Positions 32,834 through 45,900 of a stretch of 64,000 nucleotides of DNA are shown here, one piece after another (the first letter of the stretch is position 1; the number at the start of each line of letters is the position of its first letter). A program made the position numbers and the translations under genes. Below the pieces are notes generated by a model that was not told where the DNA came from, made no database searches, and worked only from the letters and a program-made list of their open reading frames with translations. Source of the stretch: Linyphia triangularis (Eukaryota; Arthropoda; Arachnida; Araneae; Linyphiidae); the NCBI GenBank assembly GCA_963978545.1, contig OZ021723.1:49430569-49494568 (forward strand). Reading direction: 5' to 3'.

Positions 32834-35026
32834 ATGGCGATACAAGCTGTTTTATTGATGACTTTGCTTGCTGGAAGCAGACCTTCTTCAGGAAGGACGC
32901 ACTTCATGGGTAGTAGTGAAGTAAAACCATTTGATGGAGACACTACCGAAAATACGTATGTATTACCTCACGTAATCAAAATTTTATTGAAAATTGCTCA
33001 TTCCGTAGAAAATCTACCTACCGACAGCAGCGAAAAAAAATTTTACTCAACTCAATCACACATTCCTCATGAAAACTCAAGGACTTCTATTTCAAAAGTA
33101 GGAAAAAGTCCGTACCTAATGGATGATATTTCATCTTTTAACACTATGTTACCAGTTAAAAATCCGAATATTCTTTCAGTACCTCAGTTCACAGATTTAA
33201 ATGAGCTTAAGCCTTTTAATGCATTGCGATATGAAAGGAGCATTGTTCCAGTGGAAGCGGTAACATCTTTAAATCCAGTTGTACCAGTATCAGTTCCAAA
33301 TCCTGTGATGATTTTGACCCGAAGAGCGGCAACTTCAAATAATCCCATGAGAAATGAAAGAAGCATCGTGTCAATGGCAGCAGCAACACCTTTAATTACA
33401 TCCAGTAATCCAAGTATGCTAATGAATGAGATCTCATCTCTAAATCCGGTTGTACCTGTTACTAATCCTGTGATGCTTTTGACGCGAAGAGCTGCAACTT
33501 CAAATAATCCTGCGAGAAATAAAAGGAGCATTGTGCCATTGGCAGCAGCAACACCTTTAGTTACATCTAACAATCCAAGTCTACTAATGAATGAAATCTC
33601 ATCTTTAAATCCGATTGTACCAGTATCAGTTCCAAATCCTGTGATGATTTTGACCCGCAGAACGGCAACTTCAAATAATCCCATGAGAAATGAAAGAAGC
33701 ATCGTACAAATGGCAGCAGCAACACCTTTAATTACATCTAATAATCCAAATCTACTAATGAATGAAATATCATCTTTAAATCCGGTTGTACCAGTACCAA
33801 ATCCTGTGATGCTTTTGACCCGAAGAGCGGCAACTTCAAATAATCCTGTGAGAAATAAAAGGAACATTGTGCCATTGGCAGCAGCAACACCTTTAATTAC
33901 ATCCAGTAATCCAAGTATGCTAATGAATGGGATCTCACCTTTAAATCCGTTAGTACCAGTTCCAAATCCTGTGATGCTTTTGACCCGAAGAGCGGCAACT
34001 TCAAATAATCCCATGAGAAATGAAAGAAGCATCGTGCCAATGGCAGCAGCAACACCTTTAATTACATCCAGTAATCCAAGTATGCTAATGAATGAGATCT
34101 CATCTCTAAATCCGGTTGTACCGGTTCCTAATCCGGTGATGCTTTTGACGCGAAGAGCTGCAACTTCAAATAATCCTGTGAGAAATATAAAGAGCATCGT
34201 ACAAATGGCAGCAGCAACACCTTTAATTACATCTAATAATCCAAGTCTACTAATGAATGGGATCTCATCTTTAAATCCAGTTGTACCAGTACCAAATCCT
34301 GTGATGCTTTTGACCCGAAGAGCGGCAACTTCAAATAATCCTGTGAGAAATAAAAGGAACATTGTGCCATTGGCAGCAGCAACACCTTTAGTTACATCTA
34401 ACAATCCAAGTATGCTAATGAATGGGATCTCATCTTTAAATCCGGTTGTACCTGTACCGGTTCCTAATCCTATAGCAGCAGCAACACCTTTAATTACATC
34501 TAGTAATCCAAGTCTACAAATGAATGAAATCTCATCTTTAAATCCGGTTGTACCAGTACCAAATCCTGTGATGATTTTGACCCGAAGAGCGGCAACTTCA
34601 AATAATCCCATGTGATATGAAAGAAGCATCGTGCCAATGGCAGAAACAACACCTTTAATTACATCCAGTAATCCAAGTATGCTAGTGAATGGGATCTCAC
34701 CTTTAAATTCGTTTGTACCAGTTCCAAATCCTGTGATGCTTTTGACCCGAAGAGCAGCAACTTCAAATAATCCTGTGAGAAATAAAAGGAGCATTGTGCC
34801 ATTGGCAGCACCAACACCTTTAATTACATCCAACAATCGGAGTATGCTAATGAATGGGATCTCATCTTTAAATCCGGTTGTACCTGCACCGGTTCCTAAT
34901 CCTATGGCAGCAGCAACACCTATAATTACATCTAGTAATCCAAGTATGCTAATAAATAAATTTGCATCTCTATATCCAGTGGTGCCAGCAGCAGCCACAA
35001 ATCCTCTTATGCTCTTAACAAGATGA
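32834..35026 (+). CDS. Secreted tandem-repeat protein with dibasic sites (possible multi-peptide precursor); one internal stop
   Basis: A single open frame of 731 codons contains one TGA at 34613-34615. The N-terminus (MAIQAVLLMTLLAGSRPSSG) looks like a signal peptide. Residues from about 20 to 135 are unique. The rest is about ten copies of a 55-residue unit containing NPVMLLTRRAATSNNP, RNKRSIVPLAAATPL and SSNPSMLMNEISSLNPVVPV; two extra copies are short. Each unit has TRR and RN(K/E)R; RxKR fits a furin-type cleavage site. Units alternate between ERS and KR(S/N) types, suggesting duplication as pairs. The TGA replaces AGA of the RNERS segment, with a second change close by, and the same frame continues for 137 codons. 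Family unknown to me. It may be a silk-, cuticle- or peptide-precursor-type protein, or a recent pseudogene. Confidence 0.6.
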
Positions 35027-37024
35027 GCACATCAAAAAATGACTTTTTGGCATATAAATGAAGTGTTGTCAGAACTTTATTTGTGTACAACGATCCGAGT
35101 GTATACCCAATGAAGGGGGATCACATCTGTAAATCATTTCATTTTCATTTACAGGAGACAGTCTTCCGATTTCACTCTTTATCGTCGAATATATTCAATA
35201 TTTGAAATAACATTTTCAAAACAATTTATTGCAGTTTCTATTGAAACAAATAACACATATTTCGATATTGTGCAGCTTTCAGTTTTCTTAAAATACAAAC
35301 AAGAATTCTGTCAGAAACCAGAAAACTTTCAAAAATTAATTAGACTGATAGAAATTTTAAAATTGTGTTTCAATCAATAAAAAACGGAATCAAAATAATG
35401 TAATATTGAAGAAAAAAAGTAACAAGAAGATTAACTTTTTAAAAAAAAAAAAGCTTTAAGAAAATCTTAAATCTCACTTTTTATAATGAAAACATTTTCA
35501 GTATTACTATTGTTATTTGCAAATTGATTTCACGTTGAACAATAAGTTTAACAACACTTGATATGCATTTTATACAGAGGTGGCAACTGAATGACAAAAA
35601 AAATACTAAAAGTGAAAAAGGGAAAATCGCTAACAGAAATCCTTAAAAACTCAAAAAGTGTTAGGAGAATGAGAAACTGCCTACTTTAATCATCAAATGT
35701 ACTGCAACCAGAATATGTCCCCAGATTCTGTTTTCAATAAATGATCATTTTACCCTATTGAAAACCCAAAGTAATTACAACCCTGTAATGAGATCATCAA
35801 CGATAGTTTGAAAATCAGAATCATTTTAAAGTTTCAAAAACTTTACAGGTGGGAACTTAGCCTTTTACGAATAAGACTATGAGTCACAATCCTAGAGCAA
35901 CTTAGCAAAGTAGCAGTGTCACCTGGCACTTATAAAATCCATATTGTATAACGTAATTATCAGATGGACTGGACACCACCAATTATTCCTCGATCTACCC
36001 TAGATCTTTTTGTAAATGCACAAATGACTATAATCATAAATATTTAATAGAAGAAACCCTTTTAGCCTTTAATATTTTGAAGTGAATTAATATTTTAGAG
36101 TTAACTTAAGGGATTCTTTTACTGACCAAAACCTGGAAAATAGATTGTAGTGTATATATTGTGTACAGAAGTTTTCAATGTGAGAAAGTATATAACTTTG
36201 AAGTATTTTAATGTGATTTTAAATTAACAACACCTAAAATTAATCATTTTATATGGCAATTATTTTATAGATATCTTAAATTGAACCAGATTGAAAACCA
36301 GTCTTTTTCTATTGAAGAATATGACAAAGTTTAAAACTTCTGATATTCTATGTAAACCCTATTTATTAATGGTGTTAAGAATTGTGTTTCAGGCAGCTGA
36401 CTTTTGCATAATTTTATGACAGAATATTAATACATGATTAAAAATGCAATTACGAAAATAGAATTTTTGTATCTAACACAAAAATAAGTTATCTTTCAAA
36501 ATGCTTTTTATATAATTTGATTTCAAAATAATTTAACTAGTTGAAGAAAAAAAATTACAGGTACTGTGAAATCTGTAATATGAAAATTAAAGATAAGATT
36601 AGATTTCCTTAAAAACCATTTTGAATATTACTTTTAGTACTCAATTCTTGGAAAGTATACACATAGATATGAGTTGAAATACTAGCCAAATTGAAAAGAA
36701 ATTATTTTAATTAAAAAAACTGTTGAAATTAATGTGAACTACTTTCAAAATCAAAGTATGTATGATTAATATTTGTGAAAATCTGCAAATTGTTTATTAC
36801 AACTAAAAATGTTAAACTGCTTTGTAATAAGTATTTTATTCCTGTGTATATTTCATATTTTAAAGATTGTAAAACTGTCACTCATCCTTAATTTATTTTC
36901 TCTTTGCAATCATTAAATCTTCTTGCAATCATTAAAAATGTACATACTCTGCAAATATAATATTGGAAATGTAAAAAATGTATATATTTCATTGAAATGC
37001 ACAAAAGGCTAAATAAATAAAAAA
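35027..37024. other. Intergenic DNA between the repeat-protein gene and PWP2
   Basis: About 2 kb of AT-rich sequence with no ORF of note. It should include the 3' UTR of the repeat-protein gene; an AATAAA occurs at about 35375. The two genes converge. Confidence 0.4.
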
Positions 37025-37030
37025 TTTATT
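37025..37030 (-). other. PWP2: Poly(A) signal of PWP2
   Basis: AATAAA on the minus strand stands about 25 bases past the PWP2 stop codon. A further AATAAA-like run lies at about 37012-37018, so the 3' UTR appears very short. Confidence 0.55.
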
Positions 37031-37055
37031 TACATAATTATCACGTATTTTCGTT

Positions 37056-37215
37056 TCACAAGTCATCCTCAGAAGAACTTACTAAGTTGTCATTATTATC
37101 ATCAGTCTGTGAAATTAACAACATTTCAGTATCTGCTTCAATCAATTCTGATTTTCTATTTTTGGTGTTATTTAAAGCCAATGTATACTCCAGAATATAC
37201 TTAAGGTTGCCACAT
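37056..37215 (-). CDS. PWP2: PWP2 last exon
   Basis: Encodes CGNLKYILEYTLAL and a hydrophilic acidic tail ending SSSEDDL, then TGA at 37058-37056. The acceptor is a T-run followed by AG. Confidence 0.94.
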
Positions 37216-40200
37216 CTAAAAAAAATATTTAAACTTTTGTGAGAATATTTCTCAAACACATTTTACTATGCATCGACAATGTAAAATATTTACTAAGATA
37301 TATATATATATATAACAAGTTATACTTTGATAGATGCTTTAATACTCTACTTGTTGTACGAGCAAAAGCAATTATTGTCACAACTAAAGAGTTAAATAAT
37401 TTCAATAAAAATATTTAAAAGAATTTTTTTAAAGGCAAAGTTAATTTTTAATCATTCTTGCACAAAATAATTTTAAACTATGAACAATGCAATTTCAATT
37501 ATAAAATAAATAGAAAAAATTATTAAATAACAATAATAAAAACTTTCCATTTTGATGTAATTCTTTCAGGGTATTTATAACAAAACTACTTTATTTTTAA
37601 TTACCTAAATTGAACTTTTACAACAAACTTTTTGTGTAAAATAAAGGTGCTATTTTAAAGAGGGGAGGAAAGTGAAGGAGATGCAGAAAATTTATAACAA
37701 ACAAAATGTCATAGCAATCTTAAAAAAGTAACAGAGACTTACATCTTGCCTAATTCTTCGAATCGACGAGAAAGACTCTTCTGCATGGATCTTAAAGTGC
37801 TCATATTTGACTTTGAATGATTTTTTATTTTTAGTCCATGTGAATTTAGAATATATTGCACCCATGTGACATAGAACTCTAAATGAGGAGTATCATCCAG
37901 TCTATCAACCACAAATCGCAGTAACTTCTCAACATATAATATAGGAAGGTATGACACCAGAGTTTGAACTATAAAAAAAATAAAAAAAAATTATACAACA
38001 AATGTTAAATCGAATAAAGCATGATTTTTACAACAAAAAGATTTACAAACCTCCAATGTTTTACATGTATATGTTTCTATGCTTTCTTTATTCTAAAATT
38101 TATTGTAGAACTAATGACTACCTTATCCATAATGTTAATGGATACAAATTAATAGAGTATTCAATATCCTTAGGTAAAGTGGTTCCCTTCTTAAAAAGGT
38201 TAGTCATGAACATGCAAAAAAAAAAAAAAAATTGAACATATGTTTTTATTTGAAACACAATAATTTGTAAAAACAACTTTTAAGTAGCAGGAATGCTGAA
38301 TTAATTAGAAAACAATGACTAACATGCATTTTCTTGCTACTTAAATACAATGAGTTTCTTATAACGACAGCAGATGCCATGACTTGCAGCTATGCCAAGT
38401 CTAAAAATCAAGCTTATGCCAAGTATTAAAAAAAATTCAATTGACATTGCTTGATAGGAAAGTAATTTTTAAGGAAGGGCCAAATCTAGAAGAAATTTTA
38501 AAAGGAACTCAAGGCAATCTTGATTAAAGATGACATCTGTTGCACATTGTTGCAACTTTAAATCATTTCTATCCATATTACTATAAAAAAAAATACTGTC
38601 ATTGGTAAACTTTCAAGAAAAGAAATTGACCACACTATTTAAGTAACATGTATTATTCAAACAATGTAACTCACTTACAAAAATATAGCATGTTAATTAT
38701 TGGAATTCAGCTTGAATTAAATTTCAATGCAAACCATTAAGATATTGAGTCAGCCACATATAACAGCATCATATATTTCAATTTCATGCCACTACACACT
38801 TTCATGCTTCATCTGTAACTATTAAATAGTAGTTAATAAAATGTATCCAGTACATTTAATATTGACATAAAACTTACTACTGTCAACTTTGATTGTTTCT
38901 AAGACTTCTTGAGTAAGCTCTGTTTCATTCAACCTCAATGCCATCATTATAGCTTGTGAAAAATGTCCATCTTTCAGTGTTCTTTTGATATTCTCAGGTG
39001 TGTTGTCAATATCCAAATCAAATGGATCAAATACGAGATTGTTATCCAAGGAATACACAAGCAGACCCTCTGTAGAGGTTGCAGCCCAAGTTCTCCCTGC
39101 AAAAAATAATACAATTATCAGGTAAAATTGACGAAAAGCAAAAAGAATCAAATCATACACGAGCAAAATATGTGTACCGTAATTTATAAGCGAAATATAA
39201 GAACAGGAATAAGATTGGTCAGAGAGCAAGAAAGGAAGAAATTCAACACTTCATCTAAAAGAACATGCAGAATGGAGAAGTTGCATGTTTTTTAAAAATG
39301 CTAAAAAGCAATAAATTTTAATAAAGAAATCAAAGCTGATTCCGAATATGTAAGTTATATTGCAGTTAAAAATTTATTTAATTAAATATCAAAAGAAAAA
39401 TCGTAAAAACAGTGCAATCGTGACGTAACCACAAAACGTTCCATTATTGGCTGGTTAGATTTGACGTCACAATCCGATGAAAAAATTTCGCCTTCATTTG
39501 TTTACCTACAATCACTGCCTTCCTGCTACATTTTTCTTTTTAGTATTATCATTATACCCAAACCATTTGCCTAATTTGTTCTTATAGAAATCAATGCCTA
39601 TTTTACCTAAGAGGGCAATTCGATAACCCGCAAAAAATATATTCGATAGCAATGTTTCACTTCTTTGGAACAAATCCTGATTTGATTCAATTGAAATTCA
39701 TTGGGTTCAAATCTGGTGACTGAGATGGTGTTTTTAAACTTTATATTATGGATTATAGAGGTACCAGAAGCAAATATTGAATAAAGTGTGTTCATGTTAT
39801 TATTGTGATAAAAAAATAAAGTCGTTCGTAATGCCCTAATTTTGGTCTGACAATTTTAATTTATCATTCAAAATATTTCAATAGAGTTCCTGATCGTTTT
39901 TTTATGTGACTATGAGACATTTTAAATAACAAATGGATTATAAGAACAGCAAAATCAAATATTACAGACAATCAATTTTTTACTTGTTTCCAGGATCCAA
40001 AAATTTTAAAAAAAAGAGCCAGAAAATACACTGTGAATCTATCAGAAAATTTTAAGTCGAACAAACATCATTGTAATATTTTTTTTTTTTTTAGCTCTAT
40101 GAATTTATATTTTTATAAAAATAAAACGATTCCATACTTTGATATTAGGTTTTTTAGCGATGTTGTAATTCTTGGATTAATAATCTGACTCCATTTGAGT

Positions 40201-42898
40201 TTTATATAAATTTATTACACTTACATTTACTAAATAAACTCCAACGATGCAACATGCTAAGCAAAAAATATTCATGGAACAAGTAATAAAAATAAAACTG
40301 CTCGCAAAGAAAAGTTATTTTTGCTATTGCTACGCAACGCACGAGACATCATCTCATCTCACGCCGATGGAGTTGAAAATGTCATACCAACAAGCTCGCG
40401 CCGCCACAGTTTCATTCAGAATTAATATAAAAAAATACAGGAATTAATATTCAAATTCAATTCTAAACTGAAGAACTACTTTTTCTACACATTTTTAAAC
40501 TGTACGCACACTATTAGGAACCACGGTATATCATAGAATTTGAAAATAATTAGGTCATGATATAAGAACAATAGTAATAGGTGTACTATTATCACATTAA
40601 AATGATCTTCACAAACGTGTTGAGAACTTTTTGCAGAAACATTATCTCGTTTCATGGCTTTACACCACTTCTAGCGGATATCTGCATGTTTAGCAACACT
40701 GATAAATAATTTAGCAGCGTTGGAAATTGAAGAATTCTTACAATTGAGGACGAGGCAATGTTTGTAAGGCTGAATTTGAGGACATAATTTTAAATCAATT
40801 AAAAGAATACAAGATTTGAAAAAAACCATAACGGGCTATAGCAATGAGAATAAATTCACAATAGTTTCAATTCTGCACAAAGCAAAAGTTGGATTATGAC
40901 GTAGGGTGACGTCACATCTAAGCTTGTCTCGTTTTTGGCACGCTTTTAAAAGAGGGAAATTGAAATGGGTATAACTCAAGAAATATTGAATGGATTTCAA
41001 ATTTGTTTCTAGTTTTGGTTGTCTTTCGTCACTCTTAATAAAATAAATAAAAAAATTTAAATGCTCAACTTGTCCATTGATGATATCCAAAAATTTGACA
41101 AAAAAGCTCACGAAGAGGACAGTATCCAAAAATTCAACAAAAAAATCATGCGGAAGGGATGATTTACCAATTTTAAAGATAGAATGAAATTTCTCAAACT
41201 ATATAAAAATTACATTTAAAATATTTGGGAAGAAATGAATATGTGGCACACACTGTTCTCAAAACATAGTACTCTAGTATTCTCCAAATCTCAGTTATAA
41301 AAAAAAATATCAGGAAAATGTCCTCCACACAAACTACATAAAATTGATTAATTTAAAAAAAGTTAACAAAACAACAACATAAAATCTGCTTATTTTGTTG
41401 TTTGTAAAGGTACTCGGATTTGACAAAACTATTTTATTTAACTTAGTAATTTTAGACAATGCTTTCCAGCAAAATTACAATTCAATCAGAATGAAGAATT
41501 TATCAGAATTAATTATTTATAAGGAAAGTACTTCAGTACCAAGATATCAGTAACCGAGATTTATGTCATGTGATCTGATCTACAACACTTGTACATTTAA
41601 GGACTGCATTTCCGATTAATTCAAATCTCTGTAATTCAGAAAACAATGTAAATGTGCCATTAAATAAGTTTTTTCCGATTATATACTTTATGAGAATGCA
41701 TTTAAATATTTTTACTTCAAAGAGCAATATTATACAGGGGGCCATAAAATTCAGGAAAAAAGTTCCCTGATAATTCCCTGATTTTAAGACAAAGTTTTTT
41801 CAAATTTCCCCAATTTTCTTAGGTTTTCCAGATGACTAGACACACTGATCAAATAAAACAAGTATGCTAAAGAGAAAATAGGCAAATTCTTTTGTAATAG
41901 TTTTGCGGTAATGAAAAGTTTAAATTATTCTGTAACATCAAACGTCTAACGATTACCACCATCAGTCTAAAGGTAAATAGCGAAAAAATATGGATAAACG
42001 TGCCTTTAACAATACAAATTTCCCTGATTTTCATAAAATTTTTAAAAATTCCCTGACATTTCACTGGTTTTTTCCAGAATCAGAAAGTTCCCTGACATTT
42101 TCCTGATTTCCAGGTTTTCCCGGTTCTGTGGCCACTCTGTTATAGGACTTGATTTGGACATAGGACTCGATTAGTAGGACTTAGGACTCGATTAACACTT
42201 GTTTCGGTTTTCTGTGCACATGTGAAGAACCCTAAAACACTGATTTAATCATGTGACTTCAATAACCAATCGTAAAAGGGCAGAGCCATTTACAATCAAT
42301 CGCAGCCAAAGTGTAATAGGGTTACTAAGTGCTTGTGAAGTAATGTGCGAGGAAAGTGGAGCAAAGAGGGACCTTTTTTCTGTCCAGACAGGAGAAGAAG
42401 TATACTTTTCGGGGCGAAAACTGGTCCGGACCAGAAAAAACGTGGATCCTCGAAACAGAAAGGTGAAAGAAGAGGGAAATTTTACATAAAAAGCAAAAAA
42501 GCAGAAATCAGCCCAAAGACAGGAGAATCTCATCTCTGAATTATATTTATTTAGAAATCAAATAATAGTATGACATTTAAAGTGAATTAGTTCTCATACA
42601 ATTTTAATAATTTTAACTTGAAATTTCAAATATTGAAATTAGTTATCAATGCTTAATTTTAAATGCAATCCACAATTTCGAATAAAATATTTTACTTCAA
42701 CATCTATAATAATTTGGTTTTAAACTTTAAATAATGATTGAAATGTGAAATAAAAAAAACAGGAAAAAAATATAATCAATTATACCCACACAATTACCGT
42801 TACACAAAAATTAAAAAATACGAACACAGAACTAGGTTGCTAATCTTTAAAAGCAGGTTGGAAAAAAACAATTTTTTTTCCCTTCTTTTTTAACTGTT

Positions 42899-42934
<36 letters not shown>

Positions 42935-45900
42935 AGGTTTTTTGGCTTAAAAACCTTTTTATTTTCTTTTTTTTTTAATCCTCTTCTAATGACATCTATA
43001 TATGTTTATAAATAAAATTTGGCATTAACTAGAATAATTACTCTATCTATAGAATTCGTATAATTTTTTATCACTCAGTCATGTTATACCAAGAATGTAT
43101 ATTTCATTTAGTGAATTATTTTCTTAAAAAATAATAGAAAGAAAACTAGATTCTTACTTCTTTATTCCTGTTTACAAGCAAATTTAAGATTTAACAGTTA
43201 GGATTTAACATTTTGAATTAAAAAACAAGTTTTGCTGCTTTTTCTAAACTCAGTCTATTACAAAACAATTGTACAACTCCAAAAGAAGAAAAAATTCTCT
43301 CAACATTTGCTGTAGTTGTTTTTGCAGTAAGAATTACTTAAACTTCCTTGAATACACCAGCATTTAACTTTTTATATCCTTTTCTTGCATTTGCCATCAT
43401 TCTATAACTATTACATTTTCAATAAATTCCTTTTGAAAAAGATATCTTTGAAATGGGAAAACTTTTGGTTAAAACTAAAGTTATTTACAACATCAAATAA
43501 TTTAAAGTGTCTAATTATAAATAAAAAAATAAAAATAGAATTTTAAATTAATCTTTAAAAAAAAAATTAGTTTTTTGGGGGTTTTTTAGAATAAAAATAC
43601 AATTTTAAATTATTCTTTAAAAAGAACAAATGTTTTTTTTTTGTTTTTTTTGATAAAAATCACTTGATTTAAACCAGTTGGTTTAAACCATGCCAACCCT
43701 GTTTAAAAGTATGCACTTCAAAACTAAACTACCTCTGAAAGACAACCATTTGAAAAACAGAAGAACCTTATCCACTGTCTTCACTAAACTAAAAATCCCC
43801 AAACCAACAAACTATGTTCCAAAATTTTAAAATTATGCCTCTTAAAACAAACTTCCTCTGAAATGTTACTATTTGCAACACCCCCAAAAAAAAAATTTCA
43901 CAAGGCTTGGCAGTCAAAATGTAAAATTTCTAGAAACATAACATTTTATTTAAATGTGTATGGGTACTTCCCAAAATAAAACAGCTATATAATTTGAAAC
44001 TCCCAAGGTAGAAAGAATTGTAAACACTTTATACATACAGAGATGGGTTTGGTAAAAAATCAAAAAGCTGAAAACAAAACTCCAAACGTTTTATGAATAA
44101 AACACATTTTAAGCTATACTAAAAAAAAATTGTGGTTTTCCATGTGCGTTTATAACACTGCACCTTCTCTGTCTGTCAGTGAGAAAAATGGTTCAAAATA
44201 GAGGCACCTAGATGTAGGGTTACATTTTATGCTGTCATCAGGCATGGTATGGCTTCAAAAAAAAAAAAAAAAACTTTAAAAGAGATGGAATCCAGCAAAA
44301 ACTTCAAATTTTCAACAAGTCAAACAACTTTAAGCAACTATACCATGTTGACAAACAGGCCGAATATAATTAAACCTAGTTTTCTAAATTTTTAAGCTAC
44401 ATTTTAAGTACTAAAATTTGTACATTTAAATTTTTATTCCTACCGTTCAGCTTATTCAATAAAATAAAAAGCAACAAACAATTTTACATACAATTGTTGT
44501 TAAAATAACAACTTTAAACACAGCTTCTTTAGAAAATTTTCAATTGGGACTAATTTTCAGAATATTTTTATGTCATTTTTATACAAAATGATATAAAAAT
44601 TTTAGTGTAGATTCACATGAAACGGCGAAATCGATCCTTAAACAGGCACTAATCACGGATATAGCAGCTATCGCATTTACGGAAGTCTAGGCGAATGGCT
44701 ACAAAACGGTGTTGAAAATTTTAGTAATAGCCGGTATTGTATTAGAGTAAACCTCGGTGAAAATGACCATCACTCTAACGAAAGCAATAACGCTTGCAAT
44801 ACCGGCGAAAATCTAAATATCAGCCGAAATGAAAATCGCAACAACGTGCGTATCGGCGATAGCGTCCATGATATCTGCAAAAAATTTGGTAATATCGACA
44901 TTTTCTTGGTAGTACTAGTGCAAATTTCGGTAATATCGGATGTTATCAAAGTACGGCATTCCACGAAAAAAACTCTCATGCCAATTGAAATATCAAAGTT
45001 AGAACCTAATATACCGGAGCAACTCTCAACAATAACGCTATTGTATGGGCGCAACACTCGACGAAAATTACCATCCCAAAATCTCGCCGATAGCGCAATT
45101 CATCACAGTAATATCAACATTCTTTCGGTAACATCAGTGCAAATCTCAGATTTTACAACAGGGTAGCACTCAACGAAAATTCCCATCCATAAACGTAAAT
45201 ATCAGAGTTAACGTCTAAGATACCGGAACAATTCTAAGCAATAACGCTGTTATATCGGCGTCATGCTCCAGGAAAATGGTCATCACAGCAACCTAAATCA
45301 CAGCGATAACGCATATTCTAGCCATACAACAAATCTCGGCAGTAGCGGACATCACATCAGCGTAATGATTAACGAAAACAAGCAACACATACTAACGTAA
45401 ATAAACAATAGTTCCGTGGATGTCAGCTTAGAGAAATAGCTTATCTAGAACAGAAAAGCAGGAGACCGAAATTATTCCAGTGGCTAAAAACTTAAAAGAA
45501 AAAGAAAATTTGTATATGTCTATTAATCCTTAAAGACTTTTGATCAATCGCTTTTCCGAGCAAATGGCAGAGGATAAAATTGTTGTTGGTGTATTAAAAA
45601 TTACGTAATACAGTGATTCTCAACCACTGTGCCGCGGCACTTTTGTGTGCCGCCAAATTTTAGAAATGTATATTTGTAATTAATCCCTTAATAAACGTAC
45701 TGTTGTTTTTGTAATACATATTATATTATTTTATTTTACATTCCAAATTATTATCATAAACTATTTTACACATTGTGTAATAGATGTATTACAGTGTATT
45801 ATAGGTAGGTAAAGTAAACAACTTTTAAGCTTATCTTTTTCTTTGTGTGCCGCCATATTTTGAAATCGTTAAAAGTGTGCCGCGACAAAAAAAAGGTTGA

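Noticed and set aside
33184..34998. 604-codon ORF on the minus strand, Gly/Leu rich
   Set aside because: It is the antisense of the repeat-protein gene. The repeat unit length is a multiple of three and its antisense frame lacks stops, so openness is copied from unit to unit. It has no signal peptide or domain of its own.
42249..42539. Overlapping ORFs of 64-94 codons on both strands
   Set aside because: The segment is part of the interspersed repeat also found at 62800-63075, where the frames are broken.
44770..45166. Overlapping ORFs on both strands near 45 kb, and again at 56.1-56.7 kb
   Set aside because: They lie in a degenerate tandem-repeat region shared by two hAT-like elements; the predicted peptides are repetitive and without domains.
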